From contig CAZFKX010000011.1 of the NCBI GenBank assembly GCA_964519345.1, positions 1-64,000 on the forward strand: a DNA stretch of 64,000 nucleotides, given 5' to 3'. A program made the translations under genes and the position numbers. Of this stretch, positions 17,500-25,887 are shown piece after piece; within the stretch, counting starts at the first letter, position 1; every line of letters begins with the position of its first letter. The notes under the pieces are model-generated. The model was not told where the DNA came from. It did no database searches and worked only from the letters and a program-made list of their open reading frames with translations. This DNA comes from Persephonella sp964519345. GTDB lineage: Bacteria > Aquificota > Aquificia > Aquificales > Hydrogenothermaceae.

Positions 17500-18453
17500 T
17501 CAACTTTCATATCTTTCAAGTATCTGCTCTATCTCAGAAAGCTTCTTTTGTATCGTTTTCTCTATCTTGGCTCTGTCCTTTTCTGATAATTTACTGTAAA
17601 TTTTTGATACTTTTCTGTTTATCTCTTTGAATGATTCTTTAAACGGATTTTTAACCCTTCTTTCCGCTTCTTCTCCAAGTATCTCCCTAACCTTTACCTC
17701 AACCTCTTTCTTAGTTAAATTATCCCTTATTATCTCTTCTATAAGCCTTCTCATCTTTTCTGGATAATTTCTAAGCTTGTTTACTTCTATCGCAAGACTA
17801 TAAGACCAACCGTACTTCTTGATAGCTTCTTTTATCTCTTGGGCAACATTCAACATCTTTAATCTCTCTATGAATGTTCTGAGGTTTGTACCGCTTAGTT
17901 TTTTGAGTGTTTTTTCTATAATCTGTCCCTTTCTTCTGTCTTCCTGTGAAAGTTCTTTTATATTTCCTGATATATAATTAAATATTTTTCTCGCTGTTTT
18001 TATAACATCCTCTTTATCTGTACCCAGTACAAAGGAAAGGTATTCAAGATGCGATATAAGTTTGTCGTAATCGTTGAGATCCTCTCTCTGTGCATTTTCT
18101 GATATCATAAGTGCAAGGGCTGTCTCCTCATCAACATCAAGTACTACAGCTGGAATTTTATCTCTACCAAGATACTCAAAAGCTTTCAGTCTTATATAAC
18201 CAATTATTCTCTCATAGCTTCCATCTTCAAGTTTTCTCACAACTATAGGTTGAGCAAGTCCAAACTCTTTAATATTTTCTGCCAGAGAACTTATCCTTTC
18301 CTCAGAAACATAACTTCTATCATGAAATCTTGGTGGTCTTATTTTAGATATTGGGATCTCTTCCGGCTTTACTTCTTCTATTACCTGCTTTATCTCTTTT
18401 ACTTTTTTTGCTTTTGGGGTTTCAAGTATATCATCAAAAATTCCTAAATCCAT
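17500..18453 (-). CDS. ParB/Spo0J-like partition protein
   Basis: The N-terminal ParB domain (about 32-125) has IPISKIRPPRF, SLAENIKEFGLAQPIVVR and ENAQREDLNDYDKL. The usual GERR CTP-binding box is altered to GYIR (85-88), so CTP handling may differ from chromosomal ParB. A helix-turn-helix region (about 165-235) and a charged C-terminal coil (about 270-317) follow. Length is 317. It lies 3 bases after parA and 47 before gspG. It could be a second, non-canonical partition protein, or one that positions the secretion machinery. The second idea rests on context alone. Confidence 0.85.
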   Translation of the reverse strand: MDLGIFDDILETPKAKKVKEIKQVIEEVKPEEIPISKIRPPRFHDRSYVSEERISSLAENIKEFGLAQPIVVRKLEDGSYERIIGYIRLKAFEYLGRDKIPAVVLDVDEETALALMISENAQREDLNDYDKLISHLEYLSFVLGTDKEDVIKTARKIFNYISGNIKELSQEDRRKGQIIEKTLKKLSGTNLRTFIERLKMLNVAQEIKEAIKKYGWSYSLAIEVNKLRNYPEKMRRLIEEIIRDNLTKKEVEVKVREILGEEAERRVKNPFKESFKEINRKVSKIYSKLSEKDRAKIEKTIQKKLSEIEQILERYES

Positions 18454-18456
18454 ATT

Positions 18457-19314
18457 TTACACCTCCAGACCAATTTGAGAATGTATCATCACTCTTCTTA
18501 TAATTTCATCAGCTATATTTTCAAGGGAAAGAAGTATATCTCTCTGACTTTTCTTCTCTTTTTCTATATATTCTCTTATTGAGACTCTCTTTCCAGCAGC
18601 CTCAGCCCAGGCTATTCTATCTTTTAAAGGCTCAAGGAAAAGATCATCTGACGCTCTTTTTATAAAATCATGTTTTGAAAGTATCTGTGGAATGGTTTTT
18701 TTTAACGAAGCAAGAACATCATTATGTTCTCTCAATCTTGACTTGTAGGCAACAGGTATAAATCCAAGTATTGAAAGATCAAGTCTGAATGTCATAACAG
18801 CCTGTATTATAGTTTGAAGAGTACCAACAAGACCTGTAGAATCAACAAAAGTAAGCCTAGTAGGTACCAAAACGTAATCACTTGCTGCTATTGTCCCGAC
18901 TGTTAATGCTCCTGAATCAGCGGGAGAATCTATAAATACAATGTCGTAATCCTCACAGATCCCCTTTCTACCAAACCCACCTTTTAGATAGTTAGAAAGA
19001 ACAAGCTCTTTTCCCATCTTTCCACTTTCTGCCTCTTCTCTGAGATTTGGATTTGCTGGGAGAAGATCAAGATTTTCTTTAACATTCAATGGGGTAAGAT
19101 TCTTACCATTAAATATATTCGTCATATCGTGTTCGCCGTTTATAAATTGTGAAAGCCTATTATAACCAAAAAGCATGGTCTGAGTTCCTTGAGGATCGTA
19201 ATCAACAACCAAAACCCTATATCCTCTTCTTGCAAACTCATTTGAAAGAGCGTTTGTAATACTGCTTTTTCCAGCACCACCTTTTTGATTGACAAGACCT
19301 ATGATCTTTCCCAT
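18457..19314 (-). CDS. ParA/Soj-family Walker ATPase
   Basis: The 285-residue protein has a deviant Walker A KGGAGKSS (11-18) with the signature Lys, VDYDPQGTQTML (switch I/A') and DIVFIDSPADSG (Walker B). These proteins bind DNA or membrane and pattern cargo with a ParB-type activator, which is encoded next. AAGGAG precedes the ATG. A TAAGACA inverted repeat lies 63 bases upstream (19377-19396). It heads the run into the secretion genes. Confidence 0.93.
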   Translation of the reverse strand: MGKIIGLVNQKGGAGKSSITNALSNEFARRGYRVLVVDYDPQGTQTMLFGYNRLSQFINGEHDMTNIFNGKNLTPLNVKENLDLLPANPNLREEAESGKMGKELVLSNYLKGGFGRKGICEDYDIVFIDSPADSGALTVGTIAASDYVLVPTRLTFVDSTGLVGTLQTIIQAVMTFRLDLSILGFIPVAYKSRLREHNDVLASLKKTIPQILSKHDFIKRASDDLFLEPLKDRIAWAEAAGKRVSIREYIEKEKKSQRDILLSLENIADEIIRRVMIHSQIGLEV

Positions 19315-19376
19315 ATTTCACTCCTTAAAATTGTTGTCTTAAATTTATTTCGGAATGTTACAAAAAAACATTAATC

Positions 19377-19396
19377 TAAGACAGACAGATGTCTTA
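19377..19396. repeat. 20-base inverted repeat upstream of parA
   Basis: TAAGACA and TGTCTTA arms (7 bp) enclose GACAGA. A further TGTCTTA lies at 19335-19341 in the same gap, giving three copies of the heptamer between parA and the end of the permease gene. It could be a ParA/ParB binding site, or part of a weak terminator for the permease operon, since a T-rich run follows on the minus strand. Neither is proven. Confidence 0.35.
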
Positions 19397-20470
19397 AAAA
19401 AGTTTCCCTATTTTTCTGAAACCGAATATATACAAAGCCATACTAAGAACTGTTAAGGCAATAAAGTATGGGATTAGATCAGCAGAATGAACACCTCTAA
19501 AAAAAATGCTCAAGCTACCCTCAATATAATATCTAAGCGGGGAAATATACGATAGATACTGTATAAATGGATGCATAGAATGGATGGGCGTCCATGCACC
19601 ACTTAAAAAAATCATAGGCATCATTATAATTACAGAAAACTGAGCCACCTGTAGCATACTTTTTGCTATAGATGCTATAAAGAGTCCTATTCCTGTAACA
19701 GCAAAAAGGAAAGCAAATGTGAAAAGTATAAAAATAGCGAAACTTCCGTTAATAGGAACATCAAAGATCCCAAAAAGCACTGTTCCTACTGACACAATAG
19801 TTCCAGCCATAACTATTATCATCTGTGAAAATGTTTTTGCAAGTATAATGAGTTTAGAATCAACAGGCGTTAGAAGCATTATATCCCATGTTCCGTTCTC
19901 TTTTTCCCTGACAAAAACAACAGCGGAAAGAATTACACCTACAAGCGTAACAATGGATAAAAACTCTGAGAAAGATATAAATTTTTTTGTGTCAGCATTC
20001 TGATTAAAAAGCTTATGTGTTTTTATTTCTATCGGTATATCATCCTTATAAAATCTTAAAAGAATACTCCTGAGGTATGAAAGCGTTATATATGCCTGTG
20101 CTGCAGCTGTCGAGTCTAAAAGAATGTTAAGCTGAGCATTTTTATTGATTAGATTTCTTTCAAAATCAGGTTCAAAAACAATACCAACAATTATCTCTCT
20201 ATTAAAAATAGCTTTGCTGAGCTCCTCCTGTGAATTAAATCTGATAGGTTCTGTAAATTCCGGTGGGTGAAGATGTGAAAGGATTTTTTTTGATATAACA
20301 CCTGAACTGTAATCTACATAACCTACAGAAACATTTCTCGGTTTCACCTCAAAACCCTGTCCTGCTATATAAACATCAATAGTAAATGAGTATATAAGGA
20401 CAAGAACAAGACCCCAATTCCTGAGAAAAGTAAGTATTTCCTTTATAAGTATAGCTGTAAAAGCTCTCAT
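19394..20470 (-). CDS. ABC-2 type transporter permease (YbhR/YhhJ-like)
   Basis: The 358-residue protein has one N-terminal membrane helix, a large extracytoplasmic loop (about 40-170) and five C-terminal helices. EKENGTWDIMLLTPVDSKLIILAK is the cytoplasmic coupling segment typical of ABC-2 permeases (VREKExGT...TP). It pairs with the similar permease just upstream (4-base overlap) and the double ATPase at 22018-23631 to form a YbhFSR-type exporter. Substrate unknown. Confidence 0.88.
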   Translation of the reverse strand: MRAFTAILIKEILTFLRNWGLVLVLIYSFTIDVYIAGQGFEVKPRNVSVGYVDYSSGVISKKILSHLHPPEFTEPIRFNSQEELSKAIFNREIIVGIVFEPDFERNLINKNAQLNILLDSTAAAQAYITLSYLRSILLRFYKDDIPIEIKTHKLFNQNADTKKFISFSEFLSIVTLVGVILSAVVFVREKENGTWDIMLLTPVDSKLIILAKTFSQMIIVMAGTIVSVGTVLFGIFDVPINGSFAIFILFTFAFLFAVTGIGLFIASIAKSMLQVAQFSVIIMMPMIFLSGAWTPIHSMHPFIQYLSYISPLRYYIEGSLSIFFRGVHSADLIPYFIALTVLSMALYIFGFRKIGKLF

Positions 20471-21588
20471 CTCATTTCCTTTTTCATTAATAAACTACCT
20501 ATGGTTAAAAGAGTTATGCTATAAAAAATAAGAATAAATAGATAAAGCAGATTTTTAGGTGAGGAAAAACCCTGTCCGATCAAAAATGTATCATAAATAA
20601 TATGGTTGTAATACATAACAGGAAACAGATGAGCCTCAATATAAGCTTCTCCTTTCATCGAAGAGATAGGCATCATAATGCCAGAATAAAGGAATCCAGG
20701 TATTATGGTTATAATTATAACAGCCAAAAGTGCTACTATTTGTGTTCTTGTCACAATGGATACTAAAAGACCTATTGAAAGACTTATAAGTATATATATC
20801 TCAGATACAAACCAGAATATAAAGAAGTTCCCTCTAAATGGAACTTCAAATATATAAGTAGCCCAGATAAAAAGTATAAAGATATTAAAGGAATGTAGAA
20901 AAAAAACAGGGGTAAGTTTTGCTATAAGGAAATCTATTTTTCTAACAGGTGATGAGTAAAAATTAAATATGGTTCCTGTTTCTTTTTCCTTTACTATTAG
21001 CAAAGCTGAAAGTATTGCTGGTGCAACAAGAAGTATTATTCCAAATAAGCCCGGGACTATTGCATCTTCATCTCTCATAGCTTGATTAAAAAGATTTCTA
21101 TGATTTATCTCAACAGCTCCAACTTTTTCTTTTAAGGTTTCTTCCATTATCCTGTACAGAACGCCTTCAACATAACTTTCCATTGTCATACCTCTCATAG
21201 GAAACGCAGCGTCAACAAAAACCCCTATTTCTGTTTTCTGATTTTTAAGTATCCTTCTTTCAAAACCTTCAGGGATTATGATAAGAATACTTGTACTACC
21301 TTGTCTCATCATATCAAGGGCTTTTCTTTCTGTAATATAAAGAACTTCTGTATTGAAATATCTTGAATGTTCAAACTTTGAGGTTATCATGTAGGAAAGT
21401 TTTGATCTATCATGATCCAGTATAACGGTATCCGCATTTTTTACCTCCATCTTTATTCCATTTCCAAAAAGAAACATGATCATTGATGGCATGAGATATA
21501 CCATTATTATTATTTTTGATCTAAAAAGCTCGGAAAGTTCCTTCAGTATGTAAGCTTTCACAACACCTGTATTCAAGATTAACCTCAC
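20467..21588 (-). CDS. ABC-2 type transporter permease (YbhS-like)
   Basis: The 373-residue permease has the same layout as its neighbour: helix 1 (about 20-43), a long periplasmic domain (45-175) and helices from about 178 on. The coupling motif VKEKETGTIFNFYSSPVRKIDF is clear. It overlaps both the arsC-like gene (4 bases) and the second permease, so the three are translationally linked. Confidence 0.88.
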   Translation of the reverse strand: MRLILNTGVVKAYILKELSELFRSKIIIMVYLMPSMIMFLFGNGIKMEVKNADTVILDHDRSKLSYMITSKFEHSRYFNTEVLYITERKALDMMRQGSTSILIIIPEGFERRILKNQKTEIGVFVDAAFPMRGMTMESYVEGVLYRIMEETLKEKVGAVEINHRNLFNQAMRDEDAIVPGLFGIILLVAPAILSALLIVKEKETGTIFNFYSSPVRKIDFLIAKLTPVFFLHSFNIFILFIWATYIFEVPFRGNFFIFWFVSEIYILISLSIGLLVSIVTRTQIVALLAVIIITIIPGFLYSGIMMPISSMKGEAYIEAHLFPVMYYNHIIYDTFLIGQGFSSPKNLLYLFILIFYSITLLTIGSLLMKKEMR

Positions 21589-22007
21589 ACGCTATTTAGG
21601 AAATCAGTTATCTTTTTCTCAATCTTATCTCTTATTTCTCTAAAAAATTGAATTTTTTGTTCTTCTGTTCCAGAGTATCTTGCAGGATCAGGCAGATTCC
21701 AATGGAATACAGCTTTACAGCCGATAGCTGGACAGTCTTTCTCAGCATCAGAACAGAGTGTAATAATATAATCCATCTGATTTAAGGGTATATCATTTAT
21801 TGATTTTGGTCTCTGAGACGATATATCAATACCTATCTCTATCATAACCTTTCTTGAATAAGGATGGATAATTTTTGCAGGATCAGACCCTGCAGAGTAA
21901 ACTGATATTTCTTTGTTTAGAATATATGCATAATGTCTGCACAAAGCTTCCGCCATCTGACTTCTTGCTGAGTTTCCCTTACATATAAATGCTATATTTA
22001 ATCCCAT
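21585..22007 (-). CDS. ArsC-type arsenate reductase / low-molecular-weight protein phosphatase fold
   Basis: The 140-residue protein has the CX5R phosphate loop at Cys9-Arg15 (CKGNSAR), the catalytic Asp in LPDPAR (Asp107) and the redox pair Cys85 and Cys92 (TLCSDAEKDC). This pair is diagnostic of thioredoxin-linked ArsC rather than a plain phosphatase. The non-essential second loop cysteine is Ala. It sits, oddly, between the ABC ATPase and permease genes. No arsR or arsB is nearby. It could reduce arsenate for the adjacent exporter or act on phosphotyrosine. Chemistry is inferred. Confidence 0.8.
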   Translation of the reverse strand: MGLNIAFICKGNSARSQMAEALCRHYAYILNKEISVYSAGSDPAKIIHPYSRKVMIEIGIDISSQRPKSINDIPLNQMDYIITLCSDAEKDCPAIGCKAVFHWNLPDPARYSGTEEQKIQFFREIRDKIEKKITDFLNSV

Positions 22008-22017
22008 AAAAACCTCG

Positions 22018-23631
22018 TTAACTGTAAAATCTTACAAATATATCTTCAAAACTCTTATCCTCAGGATACATTTTGTGTAAATTTTCAACGGTATCATCAA
22101 CAACCTTTTTTCCCTGTTTCAAAAGAACAACTCTATCACAATATTCTGCTTCGCTCATATAATGGGTTGTGATCAATATTGATATACCCCACTTGTCTCT
22201 AAGCTGATGTATAAGCTTCCAGAACTGGGCTCTTGCAACAGCATCAACACCGCTTGTAGGTTCATCCAAAAAAAGAACTACAGGTTCATGGAGAATAGCA
22301 GCTGCTACAGAAAATCTCTGGTTTATACCTATTGGAAGTTCTGTAGGCAGATAATCCATAAATTGTGTAAAACCAAGGCTTTCGGACAACTTTTTTATTC
22401 TATTTAACGATTTTGCTGGAGGAATTTTGTGTAGATTGGCAAAATACAACAGATTCTCTCTAACAGTCATATCCTTATAAAGTGAAAATCTCTGACTGAC
22501 ATACCCAATCATACTTTTTAGCTGGATCCTATCCTGCGAACTTTTAATCTTTTTTCCAAGAAGCTCAAGTTCTCCCTCATCTATCGGATACAGTCCTAAA
22601 AGCATCTTTATAAATGTTGTCTTTCCAGCACCATTTGGTCCGAGAAGTCCAAGTATCTCACCTCTTATCAGCTTTATGCTTACTTTATCAACAGCTGTAA
22701 ATTTTCCAAATTTCTTAGTAAGATCTTTTGCTTCCATCACAATATCCGGAATATCAATCTTTGTTTCTCTCTCCTCAATATGTATCTCGGGAATCTTTTT
22801 TACCTTCTTCAAAGTATTAACAAAAAAGACAGCTTCAAGATCAGGTTTTTCATGGGGAACTTGCAAAGGCTTGAGAGAGTATGTCTTACCATTAAATGTG
22901 AAGCATTCATCCTCACAATGCGTTTGAGTGTATGTGTAATCTTTAACAGAATCTTTAAGCTTATCTGCACTACCTTCAGCAATTATTTTTCCATCTTCAA
23001 ATAGGAGAATTTTATCCATATTTTCAGCTTCCTGTATGTATCCCGTACTGATAACAGCAATTATCTGTTCTCTTCTCCTTATCTGATCTACTATCTCCCA
23101 TAACTCCCTTCTGCTTAAAGGATCAACCCCCGTAGTAGGTTCATCAAGTATAAGAAGCTTAGGCTTGTGTATAAGTGTACATATTAGTGAAAGTTTCTGC
23201 TGCATACCTCCACTGAGTTTTCCAGCCTCTCTATTCTGAAATTGATAAAGTCCTGCCATTTTTAAGAGCCTTTCCCTATACCGGTAATACTCTTCATCTT
23301 TTTTCAGATTTCTTATCGCTGTAAAGAAATCAAGATGTTCATTTACGGTAAGTAAAGGATAAAGAACAAGACCTATCCCTTGGGGCATCAATCCTGTAAA
23401 TTTTTTTATCGGCTCTGCCTCTCTCGGACTGCTGTAGGATATCTTTTTATAAACTATTCTACCTTCAAATTTTATAATACCCGCTATAGCGTGGAGCAGT
23501 GAACTTTTTCCAGAACCATCAGCTCCAATAAATCCTATTATTTCTCCATCATTTGCAGAGAATGAAGCATTTTTTATACCTGTTTTCTTTCCATATCTGA
23601 CAGTAACATTTAAAACTTCAAGATCAGCCAT
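22018..23631 (-). CDS. Double-domain ABC transporter ATPase (YbhF-like)
   Basis: The protein is 537 residues with two nucleotide-binding domains. NBD1 has Walker A GADGSGKSS, signature LSGGMQQKL and Walker B LLILDEPTTGVDP. NBD2 has GPNGAGKTT, a degenerate signature (LPIGINQRF) and LFLDEPTSGVD. The fusion of two NBDs with a weak second signature is typical of YbhF. It works with the two permeases downstream and probably with the HlyD-type adaptor at 24730-25887. Confidence 0.93.
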   Translation of the reverse strand: MADLEVLNVTVRYGKKTGIKNASFSANDGEIIGFIGADGSGKSSLLHAIAGIIKFEGRIVYKKISYSSPREAEPIKKFTGLMPQGIGLVLYPLLTVNEHLDFFTAIRNLKKDEEYYRYRERLLKMAGLYQFQNREAGKLSGGMQQKLSLICTLIHKPKLLILDEPTTGVDPLSRRELWEIVDQIRRREQIIAVISTGYIQEAENMDKILLFEDGKIIAEGSADKLKDSVKDYTYTQTHCEDECFTFNGKTYSLKPLQVPHEKPDLEAVFFVNTLKKVKKIPEIHIEERETKIDIPDIVMEAKDLTKKFGKFTAVDKVSIKLIRGEILGLLGPNGAGKTTFIKMLLGLYPIDEGELELLGKKIKSSQDRIQLKSMIGYVSQRFSLYKDMTVRENLLYFANLHKIPPAKSLNRIKKLSESLGFTQFMDYLPTELPIGINQRFSVAAAILHEPVVLFLDEPTSGVDAVARAQFWKLIHQLRDKWGISILITTHYMSEAEYCDRVVLLKQGKKVVDDTVENLHKMYPEDKSFEDIFVRFYS

Positions 23632-23632
23632 A

Positions 23633-24721
23633 CTAACTGCTCTTTTTGACGACTAATTCATTTTTAAACCAGATATCTCTTTGAGGGAAGGGAACCTCTA
23701 TACCTCTTTCTTTAAAAGCAGACCATATCCTGTAATTTAGCTCGCTTTTAGCAAGAGGAATTGGTATTTTTTTTACATTTATCCAGACGAGAAGCTCAAA
23801 GTTAAGAGAACTGCTTCCAAACTCTATAAATCTCGCCTCTGGAGAAGGAGATTCCAATACAAAAGGTGTGTCTGATGCAACTTCAAGGAGAGTTTTTTTA
23901 ACAAGACCAACATCAGATCTGTATGAAACACCAACAGGTATATGAACCCTCACAACAGGGTCAACATAAGACCAGTTAATCAACTGATTTGAAACAAGCT
24001 GTGAGTTTGGTATTATAATGTCTATATTATCAAGGGTTCTTAATGTAGATGTTCTTATTCCAATATCAACAACTTTTCCAAAATTATCGCCAAGCGTTAT
24101 CCAGTCTCCCCTTTTTACTGTTTTACTTATAAGTATAATAAAACCGCTTATAAAGTTGTTTACAACATCCTGAATACCAAAGCCAATACCTATTCCAAGT
24201 GCTCCGGCTATCGGTATAAGGAGTTTCCATGTTATGCCCATGGTTGAAAGGGTAATAAGAAATATAAGAATAAGGGCAAAATGATAAACAAGTATGTCCA
24301 CAGTTGAAGCAACATCTTCACCTTTAGCCCTATAGGTTACGTATATCTCAATTACCTTCCTTATGATCTTTGTGATAAGAAGAAGTATATAAAAGGTAAT
24401 GAAACCTTTTATTATAGAATACAGACTAAGCTTAATAGCTTCAGTATCTATAATATTAGAATGAAGAAAAGGTAGGATATATCTACTAAAAAAATCACCA
24501 AGAATGGGAAAACCTAACATTATATTAATAGATATTACGAAAACAGATATATTAAGAAGTTTTACTATGGAATCCCTTAAAGAAAGGATCTTTTCTTCAT
24601 GGAGGGAAAATATCTCCTTTATTTTCTGTGTAGCAATGGGAGTATATCTTCTCGCAAACAGGTAAAATATCAGCACAAAAAAAAGTTCAGCAACTGGAAT
24701 AAAAAAATCTTCCCAGCTCAT
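23633..24721 (-). CDS. Small-conductance mechanosensitive channel (MscS family)
   Basis: The 362-residue membrane protein has about five helices. The pore helix is rich in Gly and Ala (LIPIAGALGIGIGFGIQDVVNNFISGF), then comes the MscS beta domain (KRGDWITLGDNFGKVVDIGIRTSTLRTLDN and IIPNSQLVSNQLINWS), which gates release of solutes under tension. It lies one base after the ABC ATPase start and 8 bases after the HlyD gene, inside the efflux operon. Co-transcription with exporters is unusual. Confidence 0.92.
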   Translation of the reverse strand: MSWEDFFIPVAELFFVLIFYLFARRYTPIATQKIKEIFSLHEEKILSLRDSIVKLLNISVFVISINIMLGFPILGDFFSRYILPFLHSNIIDTEAIKLSLYSIIKGFITFYILLLITKIIRKVIEIYVTYRAKGEDVASTVDILVYHFALILIFLITLSTMGITWKLLIPIAGALGIGIGFGIQDVVNNFISGFIILISKTVKRGDWITLGDNFGKVVDIGIRTSTLRTLDNIDIIIPNSQLVSNQLINWSYVDPVVRVHIPVGVSYRSDVGLVKKTLLEVASDTPFVLESPSPEARFIEFGSSSLNFELLVWINVKKIPIPLAKSELNYRIWSAFKERGIEVPFPQRDIWFKNELVVKKSS

Positions 24722-24729
24722 ATCCCACC

Positions 24730-25887
24730 TCAGATCTCAGGAAGTTCATTCAAACTTTTTGGAAAACCCTTACCTGTTGTTGATATAACTCCAACAGCAG
24801 GCAAGCCCAGTTTAAGGAGAGGTTCTTCCTTTAAAGGTTTTATATGAACGGCATAAACCCTCTGTATTCTGTCCTCTTTTACAGCCACCTCTTTTGGTGT
24901 AAATTCAGCCCTTCTGGAAATTCTTACGACTTTCGCCTTTATAGGTCTATCCGGATATGCATCTAAAAAGATCAAAGCCTTATCACCTATCTTTATTTTT
25001 CCGTTATTCACAGTATCTACAAATATTTTCAGATAAAGGCTTTTAGGATCAATGACAGTTACAACAACCATTCCTTCACCTAAAACTTCACCCCTATTCG
25101 CTAATTTATCAACAACATAACCGTCCACAGGGGATCTTATCTTCAGTTCTTCAAGTATCGTTATTATCTGTTTTTCTTTTGACCTCAATGCATTAATACC
25201 CATCCTTAGTGCTGATATGCTTTTTTCAAGAATTTCTATCCTCTTTATAGTAGCTTCTGCCTGTTTAAGACTGCTTTTTGCAGCATTTATTCTCTGGATA
25301 ATCTGTTCTTTTTTTTCAAGTAAGCCTTCTAATTTATTTCTGTCCGATTCAAGTTTAAGCTTTATCTTTTCAAGCTTATCCTCAGGTATTAATTTTTTAC
25401 TGTATAGATTCTTAAATCTCTCATAATCTTTATTATCTTTATTAACAATGCTCTTGACTGTATCTATCTGTTTTTCTATCTCTTTAAGAAGCGATACATT
25501 TATATTTAAGGATGTCCTTGCTTTTTTTACATTCTCAGGAAGTGTTTTTTTCAGTATATCAAGTTCTATCTTTTTAGCTTCTATTTCTTTTTCTTTAGCG
25601 CTTATGTTATATCTGACAGCTTCAAGTTCAGCTTCATATTCTCTACCTGATAAAACAGCTATTATATCTCCTTTCTTAACATGCTCGCCTTCTTCAAAGA
25701 ATATATCTTTAATCCTTCCCGGGTATTTTGTATTAATGTTTATAAGATCACCATCTATTCTTCCAACACCAACTACCAGATAAGGGGGTATCTCCTTTTG
25801 AGACAGCTTTATGTATATTAGATAAACAGATAATAGGAGAAGTAAAAGAACTAAAAACCCAAGCCAGTACTGTTTAATTATCTTCAT
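24730..25887 (-). CDS. HlyD/EmrA-type membrane fusion (adaptor) protein
   Basis: The 385-residue protein has an N-terminal membrane anchor (about 8-27), a first biotinyl-lipoyl half (RIKDIFFEEGEHVKKGDIIAVL), a long coiled-coil hairpin (about 80-240), a second lipoyl half (IRSPVDGYVVDKLANRGEVLGEG) and a beta-barrel. It is the second adaptor in this operon and lies nearest the ABC genes. It may therefore be the YbhG-like partner of that exporter. It overlaps the MFS gene by 14 bases. Confidence 0.92.
   Translation of the reverse strand: MKIIKQYWLGFLVLLLLLLSVYLIYIKLSQKEIPPYLVVGVGRIDGDLININTKYPGRIKDIFFEEGEHVKKGDIIAVLSGREYEAELEAVRYNISAKEKEIEAKKIELDILKKTLPENVKKARTSLNINVSLLKEIEKQIDTVKSIVNKDNKDYERFKNLYSKKLIPEDKLEKIKLKLESDRNKLEGLLEKKEQIIQRINAAKSSLKQAEATIKRIEILEKSISALRMGINALRSKEKQIITILEELKIRSPVDGYVVDKLANRGEVLGEGMVVVTVIDPKSLYLKIFVDTVNNGKIKIGDKALIFLDAYPDRPIKAKVVRISRRAEFTPKEVAVKEDRIQRVYAVHIKPLKEEPLLKLGLPAVGVISTTGKGFPKSLNELPEI

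Noticed and set aside
17500..19314. Integrated plasmid or mobile element because of parAB
   Set aside because: No replication gene, integrase, repeats or att-like boundary is visible, and flanking genes are chromosomal in type.
21585..22007. Arsenic resistance operon
   Set aside because: Only the ArsC-like gene is present; no ArsR, ArsB/Acr3 or ArsA is encoded nearby.
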